Positions 37,678 to 48,629 are shown, numbered from the stretch's first letter. The stretch: DNA of 64,000 nt from Oscillospiraceae bacterium (GCA_015067315.1 SVMR01000005.1:51554-115553); one strand, 5' to 3'. The notes: generated from the letters alone by a model not told the origin. Made by a program: numbers and translations.

Positions 37678-37920
37678 TTGCATGAACTGGGCGTTCTTTG
37701 CCAGATTGTAAAAAAGGTTTCCGCGATTGCGGAAGAAAACAAAATCCGGGCAATCAAACATATAACGCTGGATGTGGGAACGGAATCCACTTTTGTTCCG
37801 GTTTTTCTTGAAAAGCTTTTTCCGGTTGCGGCGGATGAAACGGAACTTTTTAAAAATTCCGAACTCCGGCTCTCAATGGTTCCCGGAAAAAACCTTGTGA
37901 TAAAGGAAATCGGATACTGA
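37678..37920 (+). CDS. Truncated HypA-like protein lacking zinc-binding Cys
   Basis: MHELGVLCQIVKKVSAIAEENKIRAIKHITLDVGTES (HypA N-terminus); 80 aa, no CxxC pairs; TTG start. Confidence 0.75.
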   Translation: MHELGVLCQIVKKVSAIAEENKIRAIKHITLDVGTESTFVPVFLEKLFPVAADETELFKNSELRLSMVPGKNLVIKEIGY

Positions 37921-37938
37921 CGCAAAAAAGAGGTACTT

Positions 37939-38967
37939 ATGGAAGAAATCAAAAAACAGGCAAGCAATATCGACGAGGAAGGAAACGTCCTCTATCTTGA
38001 CCGGGAGCGCCTTGACCGGAAAGAAGTTCCCTTTCCCGAATACAAAAACAAACCGAACGGACTGGGAATCTATAACTGGCTTAAAGAGCACGTTATCTAT
38101 ATGAGCGACAAGCGCTGGCCCATTGCAAGAAAGCTTTATAAAATGTTCGTAAAATATTCCGCCTGGATGAAAGAAGGCGGAAAAAAGGCGGAATTTTATA
38201 AAAAAGGAATCATGATCGCCCCGGATATGGAAGCCCAGACTTCGACTGTCGTTATGCCGCTTAACGTTGACGTAACCGAGGAAAGCGAAAAAGTTGTTGT
38301 TCCGATGGAGCTTATCAAAGAATCCCTTAAAAACGTAACCTTCATCGGCGGAATGGATACCTGCCTTTGCCGCGAATCCAACGACTGCAAGGATTTTCCC
38401 CATGACATCGGCTGCCTTTTCCTTGGCGAAGCGGGAAAAATAATCGAAAAACACGGTCTTGGGCGGCAGCTTACTTATGAAGAAGCCTGCGCAAGAGTTG
38501 ACAAAGCCGCCGAATACGGTCTTATGGGACAGGCCGTCTGGGTAGAAGTTGAACAGCTCCTTTGGGGAATCCGCAATGACCAGATGGACAAATTCCTTGA
38601 AATCTGCTTTTGCTGTCCCTGCTGCTGCATAGCCGTCCGCCTTGCAAGAAACGCGACCCCGAAGGACCGCCACCGCTTCCATCCTGCGGGCTGGACCGCC
38701 GTTCCGGACAGAACAAAATGCGTCGGATGCAAAAAATGCATCACCGGAAAAAACGGCTGTCCCGTTGAGGCGATTTCCATCGGCGAAGACGGAAAAGTTA
38801 TTATTGACCAGGAAATCTGTGTAGGCTGCGGAATCTGCAAAACCCGATGCAATTTTGACGCAATCAAAATTAAGCAGACAATGCCCATGCGCAAAGACCT
38901 GCATGAATATTTCGCAAAAGATTACAACCTCGACCTGAAAATATGGAAGGATGAAAACGATGGATGA
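37939..38967 (+). CDS. 4Fe-4S binding protein with extra Cys-rich region
   Basis: Two ferredoxin motifs (CVGCKKCITGKNGCP, CVGCGICKTRCNF) plus CLCRESNDC and CFCCPCCC. Confidence 0.85.
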   Translation: MEEIKKQASNIDEEGNVLYLDRERLDRKEVPFPEYKNKPNGLGIYNWLKEHVIYMSDKRWPIARKLYKMFVKYSAWMKEGGKKAEFYKKGIMIAPDMEAQTSTVVMPLNVDVTEESEKVVVPMELIKESLKNVTFIGGMDTCLCRESNDCKDFPHDIGCLFLGEAGKIIEKHGLGRQLTYEEACARVDKAAEYGLMGQAVWVEVEQLLWGIRNDQMDKFLEICFCCPCCCIAVRLARNATPKDRHRFHPAGWTAVPDRTKCVGCKKCITGKNGCPVEAISIGEDGKVIIDQEICVGCGICKTRCNFDAIKIKQTMPMRKDLHEYFAKDYNLDLKIWKDENDG

Positions 38968-39628
38968 AATCCGCATAATCGAAGTTAAACAGAGCGTTTT
39001 TGAAGACAACGGCAAGGATGCGGAAAGACTTCGCAAAAAACTTAAGGAAGAAAAAACTTTTCTTCTCAACCTGATGTCTTCTCCCGGTTCCGGAAAAACA
39101 ACAACCCTTAAAGCTCTTGCAAAGGAACTTTCCGGAAAACTCCGCTGGGCGGTTATGGAAGCGGATATTGATTCCGCCGTTGACGCAAAAGCGATACAGG
39201 AAGCGGGCGTTCCTTCGATCCAGATACATACCGGCGGAATGTGCCATCTTGATGCGGATATGACCCGCCAGGGACTTTCCCAGCTTAATACAAAGGATTT
39301 TGACCTCGTCGTTCTCGAAAACGTCGGAAATCTTGTCTGCCCTGCGGAATTCGATACCGGCGCTTCGAAGAACATGACTATTCTTTCCGTTCCGGAAGGG
39401 GACGACAAACCGCTTAAATATCCCCTTATGTACGAAACCTGCGACCTTCTTGCAATCAACAAAACCGACGTTATGGATTATTTTGATTTCAGCAAAGAAA
39501 ACGTTGAAAAATACGCGAGAATGCGCAACCCGGAAATTGAAATCATTTATTTTTCCGCAAAAACCGGCGAGGGAATTCCCGCTCTTGCGGATTGGATAAT
39601 TAAAAACGTAAACGAATGGAACGAATGA
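38960..39628 (+). CDS. hypB: HypB-like GTPase (metallocentre assembly), no His-rich N-terminus; start also possible at 38951
   Basis: LLNLMSSPGSGKTTTLKALAKEL, MEADIDSAVDAKAIQEAGVPSIQIHTGGMCHLDADM, LENVGNLVCPAEFD, NKTDVMD. Confidence 0.88.
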   Translation: MDEIRIIEVKQSVFEDNGKDAERLRKKLKEEKTFLLNLMSSPGSGKTTTLKALAKELSGKLRWAVMEADIDSAVDAKAIQEAGVPSIQIHTGGMCHLDADMTRQGLSQLNTKDFDLVVLENVGNLVCPAEFDTGASKNMTILSVPEGDDKPLKYPLMYETCDLLAINKTDVMDYFDFSKENVEKYARMRNPEIEIIYFSAKTGEGIPALADWIIKNVNEWNE

Positions 39629-39655
39629 AAAAAGCACCCTCCGGGGTGCTTTTTT
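39628..39655 (+). terminator. Rho-independent terminator
   Basis: AAAAAAGCACCC-TCCG-GGGTGCTTTTTT. Confidence 0.85.
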
Positions 39656-39967
39656 AATGCAGAATGCAAAGTGCATAATGCGGAATTAAAATTTAAAATT
39701 GATTGAATCGTCGTAGGGGCGACCTACCCCAAGGGTACTTCCTCGCACTTCGTGCTCAGGGCGCTATGTGGTCGCCCGAAAAGGCTCCCTTGTGCAAAGG
39801 GAGCTGGATTTTGCCGAAGGCAAAAGACTGAGGGATTGTAACCCTGTCCAATTACAAATCGGGCGGATAATATCTGCCCCAACATTGTTTCAATAACCTC
39901 ATTGCGTTCCGCAAAAAACAGAAACACCCTTCCACCGCTTCGCGGTCCCCCTCCCCTCAAGGGGAGG
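39651..39967. repeat. Right copy of ~310-bp direct repeat
   Basis: See 37251-37561. Confidence 0.93.
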
Positions 39968-39969
39968 TA

Positions 39970-40112
39970 AAACAAGGGCGGATAATATCCGCCCCTACAT
40001 TGATTTTGCGAAACCGCCCTAAACAGCCGGTAATTTAAAGCAGAATCCCCCAGTCACGCGCCCGTTCTTAAAGGCGTGACAGCCCCCTTTAGGCAAGGGG
40101 GCCTTTTTCGAA
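39970..40112. repeat. Interspersed hairpin repeat block (GTCACGC..GCGTGACAGCCCCCTTTAGGCAAGGGGGCC)
   Basis: Recurs at 5200, 27150 and 28290. Confidence 0.8.
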
Positions 40113-40223
40113 ACCGCCTTTTCCATATTTTTCTTTTATATATTGAATATTAAAGCGCCTTTTGTTATAATAACAATATATATGCTCGGAAAGTGTTCTC
40201 AATTTTAAACAGAAGGAGGCATT

Positions 40224-42203
40224 TTGTTGAAAAAGAAAATAGACCTTCTCGAAATCGCCCTTATCGCTTTTATGGTGATAACGGTAATTTTCACCGGAAT
40301 GGCGGCGGGATATGACAAAAAAATCTTTATGATCCAGCTTGTTCTTGCAATTTCCGCCCTTGCCTTCGGAATATGGCGGCTTCTTGCGGCAAGGCGCGAT
40401 TCAAGAAAATTTCTTGAATATATCGGCGGAAGGCTCGGTTCCGTAAAAAGCGATGCCCTTGTAAAATTTCCCCTTCCGGTTTCCGTTGCAAACGGGGAAG
40501 GCGAAATTATCTGGACAAACGCCATTTTCCATGACGAAGTAATGAAAGGCGAGGAATGCTACGGAAAAAACATAAAGGACGTTGTTGAAAATTTTGATTT
40601 TGAAAAAATCTTTCTTCCCGGCGGCCACGAAGTTTTCTGCCGCGGCGGAAGCTATTCCGTTTGCGCAACCGTTTCTTCCGAAATAGGCGAAAAACTTTAT
40701 GCTTTTTATTTCATCGATAAAACAAACGAAAGAAAAGTTGAAAAACTCTATGAAGAAAGCCGTCCTGCGGTTCTTTCAATAACTCTTGATAACCTTGAAG
40801 AACTTTTTGCGAACTGCAAGGAAAGCGAAAAAAGCCGCATCAAAGGCGAAGTTGAAAAACTTTTTGAAGATTTTGTTGCCGAAAACCATGCGTTCCTCAA
40901 ACGCAATTCAAGTTCAAAATACGTCGCCATAGTTGAGGAAAAATATCTCCGGAACATGGAAAAGGAAAGATTTTCGATTCTTGACAAGGCAAGAAAAATC
41001 CTTACAAGCGAGGAACTTCCGGTAACTCTTTCAATCGGCGTTGCAAGGGGAGATCATTCCCTCGATAAGCTGAACGAATATTCCCTCCAGGCGCTTGAAA
41101 TGGCTCTCGGACGCGGCGGCGACCAGGCGGCGGTAAAAACAGTCAACGGATATGAATTTTACGGCGGCTTTGCAAAAGGCGTTGAAAAAAGAACAAAAGT
41201 AAAAACAAGGGTTGTTGCGGCGGCGCTTGCGGATCTTATCGAATCCAGCTCCAACGTTCTTGTAATGGGTCACCGCTTCGGCGACCTTGACTGCATCGGC
41301 GCGGCAATCGGAATGGCGGAAGCGATCCGCGATATGGAAAAGAACTGCCATATAATCGTAAACCGCGAAACCTGCCTTGCAAGACCCCTTATCGACAAAA
41401 CCGAAAAAGCCGGAACCCTTGAACTTTTCATCTCTCCGGAAGAAGGTCTTGCGCTTATAAACGACGAAACCCTTCTTGTTGTTGTGGATACCCATATCGA
41501 AAATCTTCTTGAATCGAAGGAGGTTTTTGCAAAATGCCGCAACGTTGTTGTAATTGACCACCACAGACGAATGGTCGGAAGCATTGAAAACGCGGTTATC
41601 TTCTACCATGAACCCTATGCGTCCTCCGCTTCGGAAATGGTTACCGAACTTCTCCAGTATCTCGACAGCAGATGCAAAATCAAAAAAGCGGAAGCGGAAG
41701 CGCTTCTTGCCGGAATCATGCTTGACACAAAGAGCTTTTCCATGAGAGCGGGCGTCAGAACTTTTGAAGCGGCGGCGTATCTTAAAAAGATGGGCGCCGA
41801 TACCGTAAAGGTAAAGGAACTCTTCTCCGGAAGTCTTTCAAGCTATCAGCACCGTTCAAAAATTGTTTCAACGGCGGAAATTTACCGCGGATGCGCCGTT
41901 TCCTTCGCAAAATCCTATGATGACGTGGGAATCGTTGCGCCCCAGGCGGCGGACGAACTCCTCGCAATAAAAGGCGTTGCATCCTCCGTTGTAATGTATA
42001 AAACCCCCGTCGGAGTTTCCTTCTCCGCAAGAAGCCTCGGCGGAATGAACGTACAGGTTATTATGGAATCTCTCGGCGGCGGCGGTCACCAGACAATGGC
42101 AGGCGCCCAGATTCCGGATATAACCCCTAACGAAGCGAAGGAAAAACTCTTCGCCGCAATCGACGATTATTATGAAAAAGCCGCGGGTCACGCGGACGAA
42201 TAA
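40224..42203 (+). CDS. gdpP: GdpP-like c-di-AMP phosphodiesterase (TM, degenerate GGDEF, DHH/DHHA1)
   Basis: VLVMGHRFGDLDCIGAAIGM, VVVIDHHRR, GGGGHQTMAGAQI; upstream of rplI-dnaB. Confidence 0.93.
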   Translation: MLKKKIDLLEIALIAFMVITVIFTGMAAGYDKKIFMIQLVLAISALAFGIWRLLAARRDSRKFLEYIGGRLGSVKSDALVKFPLPVSVANGEGEIIWTNAIFHDEVMKGEECYGKNIKDVVENFDFEKIFLPGGHEVFCRGGSYSVCATVSSEIGEKLYAFYFIDKTNERKVEKLYEESRPAVLSITLDNLEELFANCKESEKSRIKGEVEKLFEDFVAENHAFLKRNSSSKYVAIVEEKYLRNMEKERFSILDKARKILTSEELPVTLSIGVARGDHSLDKLNEYSLQALEMALGRGGDQAAVKTVNGYEFYGGFAKGVEKRTKVKTRVVAAALADLIESSSNVLVMGHRFGDLDCIGAAIGMAEAIRDMEKNCHIIVNRETCLARPLIDKTEKAGTLELFISPEEGLALINDETLLVVVDTHIENLLESKEVFAKCRNVVVIDHHRRMVGSIENAVIFYHEPYASSASEMVTELLQYLDSRCKIKKAEAEALLAGIMLDTKSFSMRAGVRTFEAAAYLKKMGADTVKVKELFSGSLSSYQHRSKIVSTAEIYRGCAVSFAKSYDDVGIVAPQAADELLAIKGVASSVVMYKTPVGVSFSARSLGGMNVQVIMESLGGGGHQTMAGAQIPDITPNEAKEKLFAAIDDYYEKAAGHADE

Positions 42204-42207
42204 TTTG

Positions 42208-42255
42208 CCTCCCCTGAAAGGGGAGGGGGACCGTTGCCGTAGGCACGGTGGAAGG
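42208..42255. repeat. Short hairpin repeat (CCTCCCCTGAAAGGGGAGGGGGACCGTTGCCGTAGGCACGGTGGAAGGG)
   Basis: Related copies at 46243-46296 and 60496-60556. Confidence 0.75.
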
Positions 42256-42313
42256 GTCAAACCCTGAAATTTAAGAAAAAATATGAAACATTCCCGAAAG
42301 GAGATATATATTT

Positions 42314-42757
42314 ATGAAAGTTATTCTTCTCGAAGACGTAAAAGGTTCCGGAAAAAAAGGCGAACTTATAAACGCATCCGACGGTTACGCAAGGAACTTT
42401 CTGCTTCCGAAAAAACTCGCGATGGAAGCAACCCCTCAGGCTCTTAACGAACTCAAACAGAAGGAAGCCGCAAAAGAAAGAAAACTCGCCCTTGAAAAAC
42501 AGGCGGCAATGGATTCCGCCGCGGTTATCAAGGATAAAACAGTAAAATTCACCGGCGTTGCCGGAAACGGCGGAAAACTCTTCGGTTCAATAACCGCCGC
42601 AGACGTTGCCGCGGAAATCAAAAAACAGTTCGGAATCGAAGTTGACAAGAAAAAAGTTTCCCTCGAAGGCGATATCAAAACCTACGGAACTTTCAATGCG
42701 GAAGTCAAATTCGGCCATTCCGTTTCCGCAAAAATCTTTGTTCTTGTTTCCGAATAA
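42314..42757 (+). CDS. rplI: 50S ribosomal protein L9
   Basis: [36 protein letters not shown]. Confidence 0.97.
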   Translation: MKVILLEDVKGSGKKGELINASDGYARNFLLPKKLAMEATPQALNELKQKEAAKERKLALEKQAAMDSAAVIKDKTVKFTGVAGNGGKLFGSITAADVAAEIKKQFGIEVDKKKVSLEGDIKTYGTFNAEVKFGHSVSAKIFVLVSE

Positions 42758-42764
42758 TCAAAAA

Positions 42765-42918
42765 GGCTTCCCCTTGTGGGGAAGCTGTCGGCGCAGCTGA
42801 CTGATGAGGTGTAGCCGCAAGATGGCGTTTCAGTTCTGCGTTCAGATCACAAACACCTCATCCGTCTTTTCTGCAATAAATTGCAGAAAATCCACCTTCC
42901 CCTCAAGGGGAAGGCTTT
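42765..42918. repeat. Inverted-repeat intergenic element between rplI and dnaB
   Basis: CTTCCCCTTGTGGGGAAG ... GATGAGGTGT / ACACCTCATC ... CCTTCCCCTCAAGGGGAAGG. Confidence 0.75.
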
Positions 42919-42932
42919 GCGAGGTGAAAACA

Positions 42933-44285
42933 TTGGAAAACGAAAATCCGCTTTTGCTCGGAATGGATCTGCCTTACAGCCTTGAGGCGGAACAAAGCGT
43001 TCTCGGCGCGGTTCTTGTTGAACCGGGCTGCCTTTCCGAACTTGTCGAAAGGCTCCGTCCAGACGCATTTTACCGCCCCCAGCATAAGGCGCTTTTTAAT
43101 GAAATGGTAAGGATGTTCACTTCCGGTGAACCCGTTGACTTCATAACCCTTCTTGAAGCGGCGAAGGAAGAGGAAATCTTCCAAAGCGAACAGGAAGCAA
43201 AAATCTATCTTTCCCATCTTATGGAAATCGTTCCTTCCGTAAGGAATCTCGGAGCATACGTCGATATAATCCTTGATAAACAGCTTACAAGAAGCCTTAT
43301 CCGGATTTCCGGCGATATTCTCAACAACGCAAGGGAAAGCGGCGCGGAAGGAAAAATCCTTCTGGATTCCGCCGAACAGAAAATTTATGACATCCGCCAG
43401 GGAAGGGACGCAAGGGGACTTATTCCCATAAGCGACACCCTTATTGAGGCCTATGACAGAATCAACAAACTTTCCGGCGAGGACAGGGAACAGTATCTCG
43501 GTCTTAAAACCGGCTATTCCGCGGTGGATTCAAAGCTCGGCGGACTCAATAAATCCGACCTTGTAATAATCGCCGCCCGTCCGGGTCTTGGCAAAACAAG
43601 CTTTGCGCTGAACATTGCCGCAAAAGTTGCGATGAAGCAGAAAAAGAACGTCGCGATATTCTCCCTCGAAATGAGCTCCGAACAGATAACTTCCCGTATG
43701 CTTTCCTGCGAAGCCATGGTCGAAAGCTGGAAACTCAGAATAGGTTCGCTCGAAGCTTCGGACTGGACCAGACTTGCGGAAGCGGCCCAGATGCTAAACA
43801 AAACAAATATCCTTATTGACGATACCGCCGGAATCACCGTTTCGGAAATGAAGGCAAAGCTCCGCCGGGTAAAAAACCTCGATCTTGTTATAATCGACTA
43901 CCTTCAGCTTATGTCTTCCGGAAAACGCAGCGACAACCGCGTTCAGGAAGTTTCCGAAATGACAAGAAACCTTAAACTTATGGCGAAGGAACTCAACGTT
44001 CCGGTAATCGTTCTTTCCCAGCTTTCCCGAGGAACCGAAAGCAGACAGGGACATAAACCGATGCTTTCCGACCTTCGTGAATCCGGTTCAATCGAGCAGG
44101 ATGCGGATATCGTAATGTTCCTTTACCGCGAATCCTATTACCAGCAGCAGGAAGGCGTTGCAACTCCGGAAACGGATACCGTTGAGGTAATCGTTGCGAA
44201 AAACCGCCACGGCGAAACCGGAACAGCAACCCTTTGCTGGGACGGCCAGTTCACAAAGTTCACGACTTTGGAGGAAGACCGATGA
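42933..44285 (+). CDS. dnaB: Replicative DNA helicase
   Basis: PYSLEAEQSVLGAVLVEP, IIAARPGLGKTSFALNIA, DLVIIDYLQLMS; TTG start after GAGGTG. Confidence 0.96.
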   Translation: MENENPLLLGMDLPYSLEAEQSVLGAVLVEPGCLSELVERLRPDAFYRPQHKALFNEMVRMFTSGEPVDFITLLEAAKEEEIFQSEQEAKIYLSHLMEIVPSVRNLGAYVDIILDKQLTRSLIRISGDILNNARESGAEGKILLDSAEQKIYDIRQGRDARGLIPISDTLIEAYDRINKLSGEDREQYLGLKTGYSAVDSKLGGLNKSDLVIIAARPGLGKTSFALNIAAKVAMKQKKNVAIFSLEMSSEQITSRMLSCEAMVESWKLRIGSLEASDWTRLAEAAQMLNKTNILIDDTAGITVSEMKAKLRRVKNLDLVIIDYLQLMSSGKRSDNRVQEVSEMTRNLKLMAKELNVPVIVLSQLSRGTESRQGHKPMLSDLRESGSIEQDADIVMFLYRESYYQQQEGVATPETDTVEVIVAKNRHGETGTATLCWDGQFTKFTTLEEDR

Positions 44286-45655
44286 GCACCGCACCGCTTG
44301 ATATCGAAGCGGTCAAAAAAGTTGTTGAGCACCATAAGATGCTCGGAAACTGCGGCGGGGTCGTTGCCGCCGTTTCCGGCGGATGCGATTCTTCCGTTCT
44401 GCTCCATATCCTTTGGAAACTGAGCACGGAAATGGGATTCAAAATCCTCTGCGCGCATATAAACCACAACCTGAGAGGCGCGGAAAGCGACAGGGACGAA
44501 GCTTTTGTCCGTTCTCTTTGCGGAAAATACGGAATCGAATGCCGGGTTTTAAGCGCAAACGTTGCGGAATATGCCGAAAAGCACCGTTTGAGCACCGAGG
44601 AAGCCGGAAGAAAACTCCGCTATGGGTTTTTTGAGCACTGCGCGGAAGAACTTGGCGGAAACGCAAAAATCGCCACCGCCCACAGCCTTTCGGACTGCGC
44701 CGAAACCTATATTTTCAATTCCGCAAGGGGTGCTTCCCTTTCCGGAATCTGCGGAATTCCTCCGGTAAGGGGTAAAATAATCCGCCCGCTCATCGAATTT
44801 TCAAGAGAGCAGATCGAAGCTTACGCAAATGAGCACGGGATTTGTTACGTCACCGACAGCACCAACCTCACCGATGAATATACCCGCAACAAAATCCGCC
44901 ACGGCGTTATTCCGGTGATGAAGGAAATCAACCCCGGCTTTGAAAAAGCTTTTCTCCGCCTTTCAAAAAATCTTTATGAATCAAGGGATTTTATTGATTC
45001 CGAAGCGGAAAAACTTCTTTTAAAATCGAAAACAAAAAAAGGCTTCGACGGAAAAATCCTTGCGGAAGCCCATCCTGCGCTTAAAAACAGAGCCGCGGCG
45101 ATGATTCTTGAAGAATTCGGTTTTTCCTTCGATTTTGAAAGAACCCTCCGCCTTGCGGAAAGATTCGGCGGAAATGATTTTAAAGAAGAACTTTCGAAAA
45201 ACGAATATCTTGTTCAAAAAAACGGAATTATCTTCAGGGAGAAAAAACCGGAAGAATCCCCGGAAATTGAAAAAAAGGCTTTTTCCGCCGGAAAAACGGA
45301 ACTTTCGCCGGAAAAAACCGCCGAAGTTTCGGTTATTTCTTACGAAGAATTCAAAAATTCATATAAACTTAATAATTTAGCCTTAAAAGATACATTTGAT
45401 TTTGATAAAATACAGGGCAGCGCGGTTTTTCGTTCCCGAAAGGAAGGCGACAGAGCCGATATCCATGGCGGAACGAAAACCCTTAAAAAGCTTTTCATCG
45501 AAGAAAAAATCCCCGCCGAAAAACGAAAATCCGTTGCGATAATAGCCGATGATGAAGGGGTGCTCTGGATCGAAGGCCTTGGCGCCGCAAAACGCGCAAG
45601 ACTTTCCGAAAAAACAGTCAATGTTGCGGCAATAAAAATCCGCGTTGAAAAATAA
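44282..45655 (+). CDS. tilS: tRNA(Ile)-lysidine synthase
   Basis: [46 protein letters not shown]. Confidence 0.94.
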   Translation: MSTAPLDIEAVKKVVEHHKMLGNCGGVVAAVSGGCDSSVLLHILWKLSTEMGFKILCAHINHNLRGAESDRDEAFVRSLCGKYGIECRVLSANVAEYAEKHRLSTEEAGRKLRYGFFEHCAEELGGNAKIATAHSLSDCAETYIFNSARGASLSGICGIPPVRGKIIRPLIEFSREQIEAYANEHGICYVTDSTNLTDEYTRNKIRHGVIPVMKEINPGFEKAFLRLSKNLYESRDFIDSEAEKLLLKSKTKKGFDGKILAEAHPALKNRAAAMILEEFGFSFDFERTLRLAERFGGNDFKEELSKNEYLVQKNGIIFREKKPEESPEIEKKAFSAGKTELSPEKTAEVSVISYEEFKNSYKLNNLALKDTFDFDKIQGSAVFRSRKEGDRADIHGGTKTLKKLFIEEKIPAEKRKSVAIIADDEGVLWIEGLGAAKRARLSEKTVNVAAIKIRVEK

Positions 45656-45686
45656 TTCAAAAAACAGAAAAGGAAGAGGACAAAAA

Positions 45687-46235
45687 ATGCATACTATCGA
45701 AGAAGACATCAAGAGCATTCTTATTTCCGAAAAAGAGATCAAAAAAGCCGTCAAAAAAATCGGCAAGCAGATAAGCAAGGATTATGAAGGAAAAAATCTT
45801 ATGCTTGTTGCGGTTCTCAAAGGTTCCGTAATTTTTATGGCCGACCTTATGAGGGCGATTACCGTTCCGCTCAACATTGACTTCATGTCCGTTTCCAGCT
45901 ATGGCGGCGGCACCAAAACTTCCGGCGTTGTAAAAATCCTTAAAGACCTTGACCATGATCTTTCCGGAAAAGACATCCTCATCGTCGAAGACATTCTTGA
46001 CAGCGGAATGACCCTTTCCTATCTCAGCAACCTTCTCAGACAGAGAAACGTTTCTTCCATCAGAATTGCAACCCTTCTTGATAAACCGGAACGCAGAGTT
46101 GCGGACGTTCATGCGGATTATTTCTGCTTCACCGTTCCGGACGAATTTGTTGTCGGTTACGGCCTTGACTATGACCAGCAGTACCGCCATCTTCCTTATA
46201 TCGGCGTTCTTAAACCCGAAATTTACGAAAAATAA
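45687..46235 (+). CDS. hpt: Hypoxanthine phosphoribosyltransferase
   Basis: [36 protein letters not shown]. Confidence 0.95.
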   Translation: MHTIEEDIKSILISEKEIKKAVKKIGKQISKDYEGKNLMLVAVLKGSVIFMADLMRAITVPLNIDFMSVSSYGGGTKTSGVVKILKDLDHDLSGKDILIVEDILDSGMTLSYLSNLLRQRNVSSIRIATLLDKPERRVADVHADYFCFTVPDEFVVGYGLDYDQQYRHLPYIGVLKPEIYEK

Positions 46236-46242
46236 AAAAACT

Positions 46243-46300
46243 GCCTCCCTTGTCTAAAGGGAGGGGGACCGTTGCCGTAGGCACGGTGGAGGGATTCCTT
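46243..46300. repeat. Short hairpin repeat (GGGACCGTTGCCGTAGGCACGGTGGAGGGATT)
   Basis: Related to 42208 and 60496 copies. Confidence 0.7.
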
Positions 46301-46362
46301 CACATAATACGGTAATTTATAAAACAAATCCCCCCAATATATAAATCGGAGTTGATATTTTT

Positions 46363-48282
46363 TTGAACAACAAAGTAAAAACAATCGTAACGTACGTTGC
46401 GGCAATCGTGCTTCTGCTTTTCCTCACCTCCCTTATGTTCACAATGAACAAGGAAGAGGAGACAAAGCCGAAATATTACGAAATTCTTCAGCTTTTTGAA
46501 AACAAAGAAGTTGAAAGCTATCTTCTCGACCTCGGAACCGGCGAACTTACAATCAACAAAAAGCCGGAAGAGGGCAAAGATAAGGGCGAAACTCTGGAAT
46601 ATCTTGTTCCGAACGTTTCCGTCTTCCTCACCGATATTGATACCATCAACCAGCAGAACGGTTTTTCCGCAACGGAAATGCAGCCGGATTATCTTCCGAT
46701 AAAGGAAACCCCCTGGTGGATATCCATGCTTCCGACCCTTCTTTTAATCGGAGCAATGGCGGTTTTCTGGTTCTTTATGATGCGCCAGCAGGGCGGCGGC
46801 AAGGTAATGGATTTTGCGAAGGCAAAATATAAGGACAAAGCCGGCGACAAACCCACAACCTTCAAGGACGTTGCGGGATGCAACGAGGAAAAAGAGGAGC
46901 TTGAGGAAATTGTTCAGTTCCTTAAACACCCGAATCAGTTCAACGCTCTCGGCGCAAGAATCCCGAAAGGCGTTCTCTTGATGGGTCAGCCCGGTACCGG
47001 TAAAACCCTTCTTGCAAGGGCGGTTGCGGGCGAAGCGGGAGTTCCTTTCTTTTCCATTTCCGGTTCCGACTTTGTTGAAATGTTCGTCGGCGTCGGCGCA
47101 AGCCGTGTCCGCGACCTTTTCGGCGAAGCGAAGAAAAACGCCCCGGCAATTATTTTCATCGATGAAATCGACGCGGTCGGCCGTCACAGAGGCGCAGGTC
47201 TCGGCGGCGGACATGATGAACGCGAACAGACCCTTAACCAGCTCCTTGTTGAGATGGATGGTTTCGGCAACAACACCGGAATCATCGTTATGGCGGCAAC
47301 CAACCGCGCGGATATCCTTGACCCCGCGCTTCTCCGTCCCGGACGTTTTGACCGCCAGATCGTAGTCGGCGCACCGGACGTTGAGGGACGCGAAGCAATC
47401 CTTAAAATTCATACGAGGAACAAACCCCTCGGTCCGGACGTTGACCTTAACGTAATCGCAAAATCCACCGCAGGCTTCACCGGCGCGGAACTCGAAAACC
47501 TCACAAACGAAGCCGCTCTTCTTGCCGCAAGACGCAAAAAGAAAGCTATCACCATGAAGGAAATCGAGGAAGCAACCATCAAGGTTGTTGCCGGTCCGGA
47601 AAAGAAATCCAGAAAAGTCAACGAAAAGGACAAACGCCTCACTTCCTATCACGAAGCAGGTCATGCGGTCGTCACCTATTTCTGCGAAACCCAGGATCCG
47701 GTTCACGAAATTTCAATCGTTCCCCGTGGCTATGCCGGCGGTTACACCATGAGCCTTCCGGTTGAGGACAGAAACTACGTTACAAAAGGTTATATGGAAG
47801 AGGAACTTTGCACCCTTCTCGGCGGAAGAGTTGCGGAAGCGATTGTTCTCGGCGATATTTCAACCGGCGCTTCCAACGACCTTGAACGCGCAACCAGAAT
47901 TGCAAGAAATATGGTTACCCGCTACGGTTTCAGCGAAAAGCTCGGTCCGATCGTATATGGTTCCGACGAAAACGAAGTGTTCCTCGGAAGGGATTACAGC
48001 CAGAACAAGCATTATTCCGATGATATTGCTTCCGATATCGACAGCGAAATCAGACGCCTTGTTGACGAGGCTTATGAAAAAACCGAATCCATTCTTCGTG
48101 AGCACCGCGACAAACTCGACGCAGTCGCCGCCGTGCTCATGGAAAAGGAAAAGGTTTCCGGAAAGGAATTTGCGGATATCATGAATCCGCCCGCTCCGGT
48201 TGTTAAAGAACCTGCGGAGGAACCCATTTCCGAAGAAACCGCTTCCGAAACCGAAATTCCGGAAGAAAAAACCGAAGAATAA
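46363..48282 (+). CDS. ftsH: ATP-dependent zinc metalloprotease FtsH
   Basis: AAA+ Walker [28 protein letters not shown] zinc motif, N-terminal TMs; TTG start. Confidence 0.97.
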   Translation: MNNKVKTIVTYVAAIVLLLFLTSLMFTMNKEEETKPKYYEILQLFENKEVESYLLDLGTGELTINKKPEEGKDKGETLEYLVPNVSVFLTDIDTINQQNGFSATEMQPDYLPIKETPWWISMLPTLLLIGAMAVFWFFMMRQQGGGKVMDFAKAKYKDKAGDKPTTFKDVAGCNEEKEELEEIVQFLKHPNQFNALGARIPKGVLLMGQPGTGKTLLARAVAGEAGVPFFSISGSDFVEMFVGVGASRVRDLFGEAKKNAPAIIFIDEIDAVGRHRGAGLGGGHDEREQTLNQLLVEMDGFGNNTGIIVMAATNRADILDPALLRPGRFDRQIVVGAPDVEGREAILKIHTRNKPLGPDVDLNVIAKSTAGFTGAELENLTNEAALLAARRKKKAITMKEIEEATIKVVAGPEKKSRKVNEKDKRLTSYHEAGHAVVTYFCETQDPVHEISIVPRGYAGGYTMSLPVEDRNYVTKGYMEEELCTLLGGRVAEAIVLGDISTGASNDLERATRIARNMVTRYGFSEKLGPIVYGSDENEVFLGRDYSQNKHYSDDIASDIDSEIRRLVDEAYEKTESILREHRDKLDAVAAVLMEKEKVSGKEFADIMNPPAPVVKEPAEEPISEETASETEIPEEKTEE

Positions 48283-48286
48283 AGCT

Positions 48287-48314
48287 AAAAAGCACCCGCA
48301 AGGGTGCTTTTTTA
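48287..48314 (+). terminator. ftsH terminator
   Basis: AAAAAGCACCC-GCAA-GGGTGCTTTTTT. Confidence 0.85.
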
Positions 48315-48515
48315 ATGCAGAATGCAAAGTGCGTAATGCAGAATTATAAATTGAAAGTTAATTAGAACTCCGTAGGGGCGACCCTTGCGGTCGCCCGAAA
48401 AGGCTCCCTTGTGTAAAGGGAGCTGGATTTTGCCGAAGGCAAAAGACTGAGGGATTGTAACCCCGTCCAATTAAAAAACGGGCGACCGCAAGGGTCGCCC
48501 CTACATTGTTTCAAC
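48315..48515. repeat. Interspersed hairpin repeat block
   Basis: GTAGGGGCGACCCTTGCGGTCGCCCG and GGCTCCCTTGTGTAAAGGGAGC..GGGATTGTAACC modules. Confidence 0.85.
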
Positions 48516-48629
48516 AAACCTCTCTGCGTTCCGTTTTCTCTTTACGGAGGTTTTTATTTTTCGCTGGAATCCTTTCAAAAAATATGCTACAATATATTCC
48601 GTAATTTTTTGACCGAAAGAGGTAGCTCC

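Noticed and set aside
37251-39967. Possible CRISPR array or integron-like array from the recurring repeats
   Set aside because: Repeats are long, dispersed by kilobases, hairpin-rich and not regularly spaced; no cas or integrase genes seen.
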